Assembly: GCA_026225945.1 (NCBI GenBank)
Contig: JAMJFZ010004031.1
Coordinates: 5,884,001 to 5,948,000 of the forward strand
Direction: 5' to 3'
Source: Cricetomys ansorgei
Lineage: Eukaryota; Chordata; Mammalia; Rodentia; Nesomyidae
DNA: 64,000 bases
Shown: positions 45,806 through 56,455 of the stretch, piece after piece
Numbering within the stretch: the stretch's first letter is position 1
How the letters are laid out: each line of letters begins with the position of its first letter
The notes under the pieces: model-generated
Database searches by the model: none
The model's input: only the letters and a program-made list of their open reading frames with translations
What the model was told of the DNA's origin: nothing
Translations under genes and position numbers: made by a program

Positions 45806-45954
45806 CAGACAATATTTAAATCCTTTCCAGCTTTAACATCTATGAACCAACACAACGTAAGTCATTCAAGCATCAACAAAAATATGACTATTTCTACTCT
45901 CTGAGTAATTTTTTTTTTATATCTTTGAAAAAAAAAAAAACATCAAAATCTAAG

Positions 45955-46385
45955 TATCCTAGTTAGCTTTAATTGTCAACTTGCAAAAGCCTCAACTGAG
46001 GAACTATCCAGATCAGACTGCCCTGTAGCCATGTCTATTGGGGACCCTGTAGCCATGTCTATTGGGGACCCTGTAGCCATGTCTATTGGGGACTGTCTTG
46101 ATTATTAATTATGCAAGAGAGGCCAGCCCGCTGTGGGCAGCATATCCCTAGGCAGATGGTCCTAGGGCATTATAAGAAAGCTAGCTGAGCATAAACCTGT
46201 GAGCAAAGTAGCATCCAATATTTCTCTGCGTTTCTGCTTCAAGCTCCTGCTTGACTTCCTGTTCCAACTTCTCATGGTGACGGACGGTGACTTGCCAAGC
46301 AGAACCCAAATAAACCCTTTCCTCTCCTAAGTTGCTTTTGTTTATAGTGTTTGTCACAGCAAAGCATATGTAGCCAAAATGACAT
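45955..46385 (+). mobile_element. Rodent LTR-like repeat, sense copy with internal triplication
   Basis: 'agttagctttaattgtcaacttgc' start, 'gccagcccgctgtgggcagca' centre, 'acccaaataaaccctttcctctcctaagttgc' (AATAAA at 46311-46316) and 'gtgtttgtcacagcaa' end. This is the best-preserved sense copy of the family. Confidence 0.75.
46021..46092. repeat. Three perfect 24-bp tandem repeats inside the LTR-like element
   Basis: Three identical copies of a 24-bp unit starting 'ccctgtagccatgtctattg' begin at 46021, 46045 and 46069. Perfect identity implies a recent local expansion. Confidence 0.97.
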
Positions 46386-46424
46386 TATTTATTGTTCTAG
46401 AATGTCCTTATAAAAAAGGAATGG

Positions 46425-46555
46425 CTATCACCTCAATATTCAGCTGAAGCAGAAGGATCTTGAGTCTGAGGTCAGCTTGGGCTACATTATTAGTTCAAGG
46501 CCAACCAATCTGAACTATACAGGGAGAACCTGTCAAAACAAAAATGGGACAAATA
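46425..46555 (+). mobile_element. PB1-type B1 SINE, old
   Basis: 'caatattcagctgaagcagaaggatcttgagtctgagg' and 'gttcaaggccaaccaatctgaactatacagggagaacctgtc'. Confidence 0.6.
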
Positions 46556-46659
46556 AAAAGCTGGTATCCTTGTTTCCAAAGGAGAACATAGCAAGTCTCT
46601 TATAATTACAGAACTTCAGAGGAGTGTATATTTGTCAAGGAGGTATAATGAGAGAATAT

Positions 46660-46692
46660 ACGTGTGTGTGTGTGTGTGCGTGTGTGTATGCG
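46660..46692. repeat. (GT)n with CG
   Basis: Short GT run ending in 'atgcgcgcgc'. Confidence 0.9.
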
Positions 46693-47755
46693 CGCGCTAG
46701 GCAACATCCAATCAGGAACAGTAGAAAAGCAAACCTAAAAGTCCCTATCACCCAGGCCTACTATGCTATCTGTGCCCTTATGAGGCGGCTATTAGCGCCT
46801 TCACTCCAGGTATGCAGTAGCTTAGAAACACAAGTTTGCCACTCTTTTATCACATACCATGAATGATCTGTCCTTCCCATCTAATCTTTCTGATGTAACC
46901 CCAAGGCTCTCTCCACTCTGCGGACCCATATCACCATGCTGACACATCACAGTATCTTAGTCTTAGTCAACACACTGTTACTTGAGTCTTCTGTGATACT
47001 CTCCCACTGACTTTTCCATACTCACTCAGATACATGAAGGGGTTGAATCCTTCAAAGATGGGGGTTCTCACCACTCCTGAGAGCTCCAAGCCCAAGTGTC
47101 CTAACGGAAGTTTGATTATCTATTAACTCTGTTCTTAATCTGAAACCTCCACAGGAACTTCTCTAATTCCTGTAGTCAAATACCGCTTTTCCTTGTCTAG
47201 GTTCACAAGTCCTAGATTGTCTTCTCAGTGATTCAAAATTACTCTTTTTCATCTTCTCTAAACTTGAGAACTCTCAGACAAGGATTCCTGCCTTGAATTT
47301 CCCCTCCTACTTTCTACCCATCATCCCCTGGAGTTTTTCGCTGCCGGAAAATTGCCACTGTCTCCCTCCTCCATGGTCATACATTTCCTCAGTTCCAAAT
47401 AGCCCTCCTCCCAGTGTGACCACTTCCTGCCCATCCTTCCTGCCAGCATCCTTCACCAACTCTTGGCAATCCATGCTCATACACGGGTACAGCTTCTTGT
47501 CCTTCAAGTGACATCTTCTGGGTCCTGTGCCACAGAAGCCTGTTGTGTGGCAGCTCTAGGGACCTTGTTTTTTGTTTTGTTTTGTTTTGTTTTCCCCTGA
47601 GAACTTTCAAACATCATCATTGGTTCTTGCAATATCCTCTGTTCTTGTTTTTAAAAATATGATTATCTAAGAGCTAAGTAAGGTCACTGTGTGTAACTTG
47701 TATCTACCTGTAGTTATTTTCCTGATCCTCCTAAAAGACAATGGCACCTTTTTTT
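46693..47755. other. Unassigned sequence
   Basis: Pyrimidine-rich between 47280 and 47520, producing Ser/Pro-rich plus frames. Possibly ancient repeat. Holds a (GTTTT)n tract at 47567-47591. No gene supported. Confidence 0.35.
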
Positions 47756-47756
47756 G

Positions 47757-47955
47757 ACATTTATTTGTTTGTTTATTGCGGGGGGGGGGGGAGGGGCAGT
47801 GCACATGTGTATGCGGCAGCTTGAGTAAAGAAGTCAAAGAACTCCCTGTGTTAACCAGTTCTTTCCTTCCACCATGGGGATCCTGGGGATCAAATCCTTA
47901 TCATCAGGTTTGCAACTGGCCTTTACATGCCAAGCCACTCAATGGCCACATCCAA
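47757..47955 (-). mobile_element. RSINE1/B3-like SINE, antisense
   Basis: 'gcagtgcacatgtgtatgcggcagcttgagtaaagaagtcaaag', 'catggggatcctggggatcaaatc' and 'gcctttacatgccaagccactcaatgg' are antisense landmarks. A G run (47779-47790) sits at the tail. Confidence 0.7.
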
Positions 47956-47964
47956 TGTTCATTG

Positions 47965-48080
47965 AGGAGGAGGAGGAGGGGGTGGGGAAAGAGGAGGGGG
48001 AGGAGGAGGGACAGGGAGGAAGAGGGAGAGGGAGAAGGAGGGACAGGGAGGAGGAGGGACAGGGAGGAGGAGGGAGGCGG
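47965..48080. repeat. GGA-rich minisatellite
   Basis: Units of 'gaggagggacaggga' repeated three to four times within a purine-only tract. The purine/pyrimidine strand bias could favour triplex or G-quadruplex forms. Confidence 0.95.
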
Positions 48081-48214
48081 AAGAGATTTCAGAACATGTA
48101 TGAAAAAAAAAAAAAAAGAAATTTGTAGGTAGGTGTGTTATCTTGTTTCCCTGGCTTCCCGGAGTAAGTGAACACAACAATCTTGGGATAGAATGTGACA
48201 ATATTTAGGGTCTG

Positions 48215-48480
48215 AGCACTCATACAACTCTACAACCCAGCAATTCTATCCTTTGGTATCTGCCCAGAATTATCTGCACATGTACCTTAAGAAACGTACT
48301 GCAATTTTGTTTTAATTCAAAAGAAAGTGGCCACTGGCTGCTGTAGGGCACAGATGGGCTACTGTACAGCAGTGAAAGTCAATTAGCTACTGCTACATAC
48401 AGCATGAGGGAATCTTAGTGATACAGTGTTGAGGGAATAATAAAAAAAAAACAAAAAAAAAAAACAAACCAGAAACAAAG
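48215..48480 (+). mobile_element. Old L1M ORF2 3' fragment
   Basis: 'acaacccagcaattctatcctttggtatctgcccagaattatc', 'ggctactgtacagcagtgaaagtc' and 'tacagcatgagggaatcttagtgatacagtgttgagg' follow mammalian L1M ORF2. Ends in A-rich sequence. Confidence 0.7.
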
Positions 48481-49372
48481 GGATTAACAGTAAATGCTTT
48501 TGTCCAAGATTTTTAAAGTATAAATATTACTTACTTAACCTATACAGCAAACAAAAAACAAATTCTTCTTTCAACAATTTATTCATTGTCTTTCTTAAAG
48601 TAGATACAATCTTATGAGGGCAGGGACAGCCTTTCTATCTCCAACATAACCTAGACCAGTGTCTTCAACAAAGTGGGGACTAAATGGTTACAGAATGCCA
48701 GTTAACCAAGTATTGTAATAAAATGAAATCTCCCTAGTCTTCATAACTTCATGAGTCATCACATGAAACTTTTGTCTACTTATAGTTTTACAAAATTCTG
48801 TATCCTTCAGTACACTGCAGACCTCTCACCAAAAACATTTCATCTTAGACAGGCTCTGTTCTTACTGGAGTAAAATTAACTTAAGGATGAGTAAAAGTCA
48901 CTTAAGTTAAATCAAAGTAGAGATAAGACAACATCTATTACAGGATCCGGTGAAGTCCAACAGAACTATAACATGCCAAAACCAAGAGACACCTGATAAA
49001 TCATCACAATTTGAGACAAAGTCTCCTCAAAAGCAATCCATCCACTGAATATATAATTAAGTTACCAACACAGTAACTGAAAATCTGGCCAAAAGCAAGA
49101 GTTCTTTAGGGTTGGCGAAGGCAAAGGTTTTACATTTCAAAATATTCTGTTAGCTTGAGAAATATTTTGGGTAAAATATATTAAATCAGGAAGTGAATAA
49201 CAAGAATAATGCTCCACCAATCAGTGCCTTCCTTCTAACCCAATGAGGCATGCACATTCTCTGTAGGTGATTACAGCTGAGTTACACAGCATCTTCCCTT
49301 CGACCTTGGGAACCTGCTCGCTCTTAGAGTTACTCTGAGGTCTTCTGATTCATTTATTATTAGTATCTGTAC

Positions 49373-49459
49373 CTGCAATGCTGTAACGCTAGACAGTAAT
49401 ATCAACATCGTGAAATTGCAGTATCCAAAGCTGTAGAAATGCTTCCAAAGCAAAGGGAG
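49373..49459 (-). CDS. Candidate gene B exon 2
   Basis: The minus strand has an excellent acceptor, 'tctcccttctccacccccag' (AG at 49460-49461), and a donor GCAG|GTACAG (49371-49372). The 87-nt exon is open in frame 0 from end to end ('...YCNFTMLILLSSV...') and contains one ATG. It lies 1.33 kb downstream of the CpG-island exon 1 donor. It may be 5' UTR or coding. I do not recognise it. Confidence 0.4.
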
Positions 49460-49662
49460 CTGGGGGTGGAGAAGGGAGATATATAGATATATGCAAAAAC
49501 TAAAAAAAGAGGAAAACAAAGTTTAATAGTTTTAAAATGGAAAACTTAATTTTCCTTTGAAGAATACATTTCTTAACTCTGTGACAGAACTATCATTAAT
49601 ATGCAATTTTTTAATTTAAGAAAACATGTTCAAATATTATTAATCAGGAAAAATTGCAACCC

Positions 49663-49715
49663 AACATATATGTATATATATATACACATATATATACATA
49701 TACATATATATAAAA
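49663..49715. repeat. (TA)/(CATA) low-complexity palindromic tract
   Basis: Alternating 'tatatatgtatatatatatacacatatata' sequence, self-complementary and able to extrude as a cruciform. Confidence 0.9.
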
Positions 49716-49929
49716 TCTTGACCAGTAATTCCAAAATGAAAATTCTTATTTTAAAAATGCCTTATAGTACTTTCTGTCCAGAAGCGAGAAATAATTCGGC
49801 AACCCAGCAGATCCGCTTAGTTTCTGTCATTGCTTCGTGTCCATTATGTAATGCTTTCCCCAGCCTTAAGTCTCTAGTTTCACCAACCTTTCAGGTAGAT
49901 CACAGAATCGTCACAAAATCCGTAATCTG

Positions 49930-51250
49930 GCCATAACTTTCAAAAGCCGCTTAAGACGTGGCTTGCGGTGCGTCTGCATACAGCGGAGGCTTTCAGAAAT
50001 CTGCGGGTGTCAGTTCTCCGCAGCTTCCTCCCCAGGCTTCCCATCCCTCCTCCCCCAGCTTCCCCGGCGACTCGATCTGCGGGCAGCTCCAAGCTCGACG
50101 CAGGGGAAGCACGTCCTGACTGCAATGCAAACCCTGTCCCGATCTGAACCGGAGAAGGTAGCTCGGGCCGCGAGCGTGGACGCAGGCTGCAGGGAGGGCT
50201 GCGGGCACGCCAGCCGGGGGTAGCCAGGAACGCCCGCGAGGGCGATCCGCAGTGCACGCGCACGACCAAACCCGCTGCACAACTTGCCCGGCCACTGCCC
50301 GCGGCTCCCCGGATTCCCTGAAAGGTGCAGCGTAGGCGTCAGCTCGCGCGGGCGCGGGCGCGGGCGCTCTCACCCGCGCCGGTTCGGGTCTCCGTCGACA
50401 ATTACATCAGTCCTTCCTGCCCCGGCTTCCATTCCCAGCCAGCCGGCCCGGGGGTGCGGATACCCGGGGATGCAGAGCTGCGCGGGAGGGGTGGGGGTGC
50501 GTGCACTAGGAAGCCAGATTCCCCGGCGGCAGCGGGAAGAGAGGGCGGGCGGCGAGCCGGGACCGTGACACCGGTACCCCCTCCCAGTGGACGCAGTGGG
50601 GAGCGATTCGGCCGCCCCCTCTTCCACGCCACCTAGCTGGGGCGTCTCTGGGGACTGTGATGCCTCGGGGGCCCGGGGCTGCAGCTGCCCTCCCGCGTTC
50701 CGCCGGGGTCCTCGGCCCTCCCGGACGCGCACAATGCCCCCGGGCCGCGCGGCGGGTACCGGCTATCCACGCGGCGGCCGAGGGACCCTTACCTGCAGGG
50801 CGAGCGGTAGGTCGCGGTGGGAGACGGCCCGTGCTGTCCGCGCAGGCTGGCAGAGCCTCCCGAGGCGCGGAGGACGGGCGCCGCCTGTGTGGAGCTGCGG
50901 TCTCCAGCGCGGACGGCGGCGGCCGCGCGGCGCCTCCAGTGGTCCTCCGCGCCGCAGCCCCTCCTCTCCCACGGGCGGGGCGCGCTGGCGGGGCGGCGCT
51001 CCGGGCTCCCCGCCCCCGGCTCCGGATCACCCGCCAGTCCCGATCGCTCCCTGGGGCCCCGCGTCGTCCCTCCGCGCGCCCACCGCGCCCACTTCGCGCG
51101 GGCTCCCAGCGCTAGTCTGGTTCCTTCCGGGCGTCCGCGGGAACCCCTGGGGTTCCGAGATCAGTCACCCCGCAGACCCTCCGCGGGAGGGGAAGACCTC
51201 TCGCGCGTCCAGTCCAGCGGTGGAGGGAGCGCTGGTCTGGAATTGAGAGG
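49930..51250. promoter_or_regulatory. CpG island promoter
   Basis: The only strongly GC- and CpG-rich region in the window, with GC boxes 'gggcgggg' (50973-50980) and 'ggcggggcgg' (50987-50996) and three GCGCGG-type units (50346-50367). No TATA box is obvious. A canonical minus-strand donor at 50792 makes leftward transcription the best supported direction. Long overlapping frames (120-219 codons) on both strands come from the high GC content and are not evidence of coding. Confidence 0.9.
50793..50960 (-). other. Gene B exon 1 (5' end approximate)
   Basis: On the minus strand CTGCAG|GTAAGG (donor GT at 50791-50792) is a near-perfect splice donor inside the CpG island, just downstream of the two GC boxes at 50973-50996. 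The transcription start is placed near 50960 only by position relative to those boxes. A frame from an ATG at 50972 reaches the donor in phase 0, but composition alone could explain it. Most likely this is a non-coding first exon. Confidence 0.55.
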
Positions 51251-52129
51251 CCGGGAATGTCCGCAGTGCTCCGGCCATGGAGTGGTGGGAGAGGGCTTCA
51301 CCGGGGAGCCGCAGCCTGGTTGCCTCCACTCTTCAAGACCAAGCCCCTGGCCCTCGGCGGCCTTCTGAGGCCTCATTCAGAAAACAAACACTATGTGCCG
51401 GCTCTCTGCCCCGCGAACTCCCAGTCCCAGAGAGACACTTGGAGTGTGTGCCCCTGGCAAAGCCTCGCAGCGTCCGTGCAGCCTCTTTACAGGCTTCCCA
51501 CCTAGAAACTCCCATGCTTAAGCTGTTTCTGGCACTCGTCCAAGACCAGATTGATCTAAAGACAAATTTGCACGGAGGGACGGGGTAGTTTAAATATTTG
51601 CACAGACGTTTCTTCTGTAAAAGGATAATTGAAGAAAAGTCCCTGTACCAAGACATTTCTATCACCAACAACTTCAAGGGGACGAATCTAGAGAACTGGG
51701 CCGAACAGGGTCTATTAGAGCGCTCTAGCTGTTCTGAATTGGATGTGGGAAGGGGTCCCTTTAAAAACTGAAGATCTTGTCCCCTACTGAGACAGTTGTG
51801 ATGGCATTTCACAGCTGTCAGCGCTGATACAATCCTGCTGTGCTGTGACATACCTATGAACACTCTTCCCTACATATAATTTCTCTTGAATCTCCAATCT
51901 CACCTTTGGGATTAACTTCTTCCATCATGAGTAACAACTATCATAAAATAGCAAACGCTGGACCTTGTGACACCTGGCAGTCTCACCCCAATTTCCTCCC
52001 TGTGAAGACAGTCTTCCCAGGGGAGCTATTAAGTTGCTGAACTTCACTCTATTATAGCCCCTTTTCCATCTGGGTCCCAGAGGCAGAAACTCTACCAAAA
52101 CAGCTTTCACACACAGAAAGGGCATACAT

Positions 52130-52160
<31 letters not shown>

Positions 52161-52892
52161 CACCAGTGTTGAAAGGAGTCCAGAGAACTCCCAATCTTTA
52201 CCTAAAAATGTCCTCTCAAAAATTTCCACATATCCCCTATTAGCAGAATCATAAACTAACAGGGAGATATGGGGGCGCTACCAAAACCCGCACCTCTCAG
52301 TTTATTGTAAGAAAGCATGTGTGCTTGTTATGATCCTCCACAGCATTATTTGCAAAGCAAATTTTATACGTCAGAGGGAAACGTCTCCTGCCTGTCTTGC
52401 TGACTAATGGTCAGATAAGATGTAATGGCAGCACACCATCCATCTAGGACAGCAGGTGGAGTAAAGAGAGCTGGATGTGTCCAGAGCTGCATACCAAGGC
52501 AGTGTTACCACTCTGTGGATCACAATATTTAGAAAACTCAGACTGGCAGGGATGTGTAAATATGAGTAACAGGCTTTTCACCATTCTCCAGCTATGGCAG
52601 CCTTGTTGCTCAGAAAAGTGTCAGGGAGTGGTGTTTTCTTTCCACGTATATTCTGGCTGAGAGCTTAAGTCACGAGTCAGATGTTGGCTAAAAGGATCTC
52701 TGCTCCCTTAATCCATCTCTTTTATTTGTCTCAGAGAGGAGCTGTTTCTGTGAAGGAAGATAAGGGTATTCTTAAATACCCAGTGCTATTAATCCTATAA
52801 TTCCATGTCATGCAAATGAGTGGAGCCTCACAAGAATCATCGCAGTCCCCACCATCAGTCCATCCGCCTTACACATCCGCTTTCATTGCAGG
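51251..52892. other. Intergenic flank of the CpG island
   Basis: Holds a 176-codon minus frame (51333-51863) without splice or homology support and a 27-A run (52134-52160). 52200-52890 is unique AT-rich sequence. Confidence 0.35.
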
Positions 52893-53030
52893 TTTTTATT
52901 GGGTGCCGTTTGGGCTGGGTGCTTGCTATTGCTTCATTGAAAGATGCAACGCCGGGGTTATCATGTGTGAGGAAATGGGGATGTGAGACTTGAAGCTGAG
53001 AGACTGGCCTAGCTGTTTGGCTGGTGAGTT
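52893..53030 (+). mobile_element. MIR, diverged
   Basis: 'ttattgggtgccgtttgggctgggtgcttgctattgc' and 'gtgaggaaatggggatgtgagac' resemble the MIR 3' half. Confidence 0.45.
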
Positions 53031-54110
53031 ATCTGGTCTTTTTGGAATACACCAGAGAAAGAAATCCCATGCTTTGTCATCGAAATGTTCCACTTGGGCT
53101 GGATCATCTTCCAGTGACTTGGTGATCCTGAGAACTGTAACCCCAACAAGTCTCCTTTCGTGTGTATTTACGAGTCTGTAGTTGTCACTATGGGCGGAAG
53201 TATAGAATCAATCACCTTATATTTGAGAGGCAAAAATAACACAGCTGACACCACATTTCAAAAGTTGTCACTGGTTCACAGTGGCAAAAGACAAATGTCA
53301 TTTGTAATGAATGAAAGTGATGTACAGGGGTTTCTGTTCTCTCTCTTCCCTATGTTCTCTATGGAATGATCACACGCCACCTAACAGACTTTATGACTCA
53401 CGGGAGGAGATCAACAGTGCCAAAAACTTCCTAGAGCCGTCCACTGCAGTCCCCTCAGTGGTCCCTCTGTAGCAGCGGGATGTGTGCAGCCATCTGATTT
53501 CCCAGCCAGTTTGGACTCCCTTGCCTATGTCAAAGTTCGTCTCCAGTCCCTCGACTCCCCTTTTTAGATCTCCCCATCTCCTCCCACAAATGTGAAGATG
53601 ACTCCCTATGACAAATTCTCTCCTGGTTCTGAATCCCCGATGACCCACCGTTTGCAAGGACCTTAGCCTGAGCTGAGGTGCTTCTACCTTGCAATGGGAC
53701 AGGCACATGGGAGCAGTTCTGACAAATAGCTGCTGAGGAGCAAGGAGAAAGGAGCAGTGCTACTCCAACTGTGCTTGATGCAAGTGGCAAAATTATCCAT
53801 CTTTGGACATTGTGTTGCTTCACAGGGAGGATTCAGCTTGACACTATGTAATTATGGAGCAGTTATTAGTAAATTAGCCTATATTAGTAAATCACTCACA
53901 TAATCAAAACGAACAGTTATTTTACCTTTGGTGGGACACCATTTTGGCTTCCAGAATAGAAAATAAATCAAACGTCAATTGAAAAATTCTAACCAGTACT
54001 TTTTCCTGGTTGTGGAAGAGTCCTATCTGAATTTCTCATTTTGATCCAAATGTAAATATATAAAGGAACATTCCCTTTTTCGTGTACTTTTTAGAAAGTG
54101 GACCTTAAAA
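53031..54110. other. Unassigned sequence with overlapping ~100-codon minus frames
   Basis: Two minus-strand frames (53391-53708 and 53530-53823) overlap out of frame. The second begins with a hydrophobic stretch. No splice signals or recognised domains. Confidence 0.3.
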
Positions 54111-54115
54111 CAGAT

Positions 54116-54312
54116 TTATCAGGGCTAGCAAGATGTGCGCAGACACTTGCCACCAAGTCTGATGACCTGAGTTGGTCCTTGAGACCACATGGTGAGGAGA
54201 AACCCAACATCCACCAGTTGTTCTCCGGCCTCCACACTCACACATGACATTCACGCCCCTGCGTACCCCCGGGGGATGAAACAGACACATAGATGTAATT
54301 TTAAAAAATGCT
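54116..54312 (+). mobile_element. RSINE1 SINE
   Basis: 'ggctagcaagatgtgcgcagacacttgccaccaagtctgatgacctgagttgg' and 'cccaacatccaccagttgttctccggcctccacac' are RSINE1 landmarks. Confidence 0.85.
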
Positions 54313-54500
54313 AGTGTGCGTGTGTTTGGGAGAATGTGCGTGTGAGTATAGGTTCCCTCTGAAACCAGAGGCATTAGATCCCCGTGAAGATGCAGTTATA
54401 GGCAGTTTGTAGACACCATAATGTGGGTGCTGGAATAGAGTTTGGGTCCTCTGCAAAAGCAGTAAACACTCAACTGCTGATCAGCCTCTCCAACCCCCAA
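54313..54500 (-). mobile_element. B2/B3 SINE
   Basis: 'gtgggtgctggaatagagtttgggtcctctgcaaaagcagtaaacactcaactgctgatcagcctctccaaccccc' is the antisense head of B2/B3. Confidence 0.8.
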
Positions 54501-54574
54501 AATATAATTGAAAAAGCCGAATTCACAACTTTTACCATATCAAGGGGGCATAGTTAGAAAAGCAAAGGTCATGC

Positions 54575-54971
54575 TCTTTGAAACAATGTGTTTATTCGTA
54601 GAGGAAGGCTGTGATGTTCTCTGGTGCTTCCAGGTGGGAGGAGTCTTCCTCTAGTCTTCCTTACAGCCTGCTTGACAGACTTGGTGCTGGCTTTGCATAT
54701 GTACACACACACACACACATACACACACACCTGATGTAAAGCTTCTCCCAGATCTGACATACTATTGAACACACCTTCTTTCCAAGAAGACTGCCAGCAA
54801 GAACCCGAGTTATTTCCGCAGAGCACAGAAGTCTAGCCTGCCATGTGGTCCTGCATCCTTCATCCCCACATTCTCGTTTTCTTTCCACATGGCTTGCTGG
54901 TCCAGCCTAGAGAATACCACTGTCTCTACTTCGGAGTGAACCTTTTGTTCGGACTGCCTTAACTCAAGTGC
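54575..54971 (-). CDS. Gene A terminal exon: 53 codons, stop and 3' UTR
   Basis: Minus strand. A textbook acceptor 'cttctttatttttttag' (AG at 54972-54973) is followed by 53 codons in phase 0 and TAA at 54810-54812. The peptide is polar and charged ('LELRQSEQKVHSEVE', 'MWKENENVGMKDAG', ending 'FCALRK'), suggesting the end of a coiled-coil or helical protein. The ~235-nt 3' UTR carries a GT microsatellite and AATAAA at 54591-54596, so cleavage is expected near 54575. Earlier exons must lie at higher coordinates. The family is not recognised. A processed copy is unlikely given the acceptor. Confidence 0.55.
54591..54596 (-). terminator. Polyadenylation signal AATAAA of gene A
   Basis: TTTATT on the plus strand, about 215 nt past the stop codon of the candidate terminal exon. 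It is followed by CGTTT-free A/T-rich sequence 'cacattgtttcaaag', where cleavage would fall. Confidence 0.5.
54698..54731. repeat. (CA)n microsatellite in the gene A 3' UTR
   Basis: Short CA run with one interruption, transcribed as GU repeats in the minus-strand 3' UTR. Confidence 0.9.
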
Positions 54972-55059
54972 CTAAAAAAATAAAGAAGTGAGGTACTGTG
55001 AGTTTCTAGAAACAGGTTAACTTGCCCTGGTCAAGGCAGGAGACAGCTGTAGCTATGTG

Positions 55060-55960
55060 TTCCTTTATTTAATTCAATAGATTATTTTTGAATGGCTGGT
55101 ATGAATTAGTCACTATTCAGGGGATTGAGCGATGATGAGTAAGCAAGAAGAGACCCTTGCCCTGGAGAAACTTACCTTCTGTCCGAGTGAAATACAAGCA
55201 TTTGACTCAATAGATGATTCAGTTATACAATATGCCAGAAATTCATAGATGATACGGGGAGAGAGCAAAGCATATTAACACGGTGGGAAAGGATTGCCAA
55301 TTAATGAAATAATGAATTGGGGCTTCACTGAGAAGGTAACAGTTGAATACCATGTCCAATTGTCATGAAGGGTCACCTGGAGGCATGAAGGGGTCACCCG
55401 GAGCTTCCCATTCCCATCCCTCTCTGCACCGTGGGTGTGCATGCCTGGTATTCCAGGAAGGGCGAGACCAGAGCACCTGGCACATGGGTAAAGGAGCAGA
55501 TAATGGGTGAGATATCACAAAGGGCTTGTAAGCCACGGGGAGGACTTTGAATTTATTGTGAGATGGGGTGGATTACAGGACTCCATGCAGAGGAGTGAAA
55601 TTGTTTTGACTTTCGAAAGAGCCACCCAGCCACCCAAAGCTGTGTGGAAGTAGAGTCTATGGAAACATGCATGGGATCAGGGAGAGGGTTCCTTTCTTTA
55701 GTGCAGTGATCAAGGTGCAGTAGGGCCAGCTTAGGTGGAGACAGGAGAAACAGAATTAACAATGCCTAATACAGGTGCAGTCACTTGGGTTTTTCTGATG
55801 GGTTGGATTTCTGATGATCATGCTGATGTTTGAATGGCTTGTGAATGAGACTTATTTTTATTACATTAGAGTAGAGAAAAGTTCTCTGGGTCAAGAGTAT
55901 AGAATCTCTGGGCTGGGTAGAGAATTGACATTCCTGTTGGGCCGGGTCAATCGCTTTGGC
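55060..55960 (+). mobile_element. Ancient mammalian interspersed repeat (long copy)
   Basis: 'gagacccttgccctggagaaacttacc', 'gggcttgtaagccacggggaggactttgaa', 'gcagaggagtgaaattgttttgac' and 'gatgggttggatttctgatg' follow, in order, a widespread old mammalian repeat also present at 26555. The donor-like 'aaacttacc' at 55170 belongs to this repeat and is not an exon. Confidence 0.6.
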
Positions 55961-56039
55961 TAAGGGACCACTCCTACGAAGGAAGACTCATCTTAAACCA
56001 TGCTATAGAGATAGGTGGAATAACCACTGTTTTCATGAG

Positions 56040-56455
56040 ACACTTTCATTTTCCTCCCCAGAATCTCCTCCCGCATGCAGTACCTAATTGGTTGGCCACA
56101 GCTTTATATGTCTGCTGGTTTTACTGAATTATTTAGAAAAGCATAAATAACTCTTTTCTCCCTCCTCACCTCTTTTCTAGGCATTCTTTGCTTAACATTT
56201 TGGATTTCCCCCATAGTTTGAGGCCTCCTAACTCTTTCTCTAAAGCCTCCCTCCCTGCTGTGTGGCTGCTTGTTGGACACGTGTCTGACTTTCATGTTAG
56301 CTTACATGGCTTGGCCCACCCTCCTTTTTCTCTCCTCCATTCTCCAGAAAGCTGTCGAGATTCACATCGATCTTGTCCTGGGGGGTTTTCTTACAAATTA
56401 TAATAAAATTGTCCTTGAGCTTCTGTTTGAGTTCACTCTTAACTTATTTTATTAA
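56040..56455 (+). mobile_element. Candidate solo LTR, sense
   Basis: Pyrimidine-rich middle (56150-56350) and a 3' end with 'ttataataaaattgtccttgagcttctg' (AATAAA at 56401-56406) suggest an LTR with polyadenylation signal. Ends not defined. Confidence 0.35.

Noticed and set aside
50284..51368. ORFs of 94-219 codons in the CpG island
   Set aside because: High GC content removes stop codons. Frames overlap on both strands with Arg/Pro/Ala-rich artefact composition.
55170..55300. Minus donor-like 'aaacttacc'
   Set aside because: It lies inside an ancient interspersed repeat ('ccctggagaaacttacc'), whose consensus contains the same phrase.
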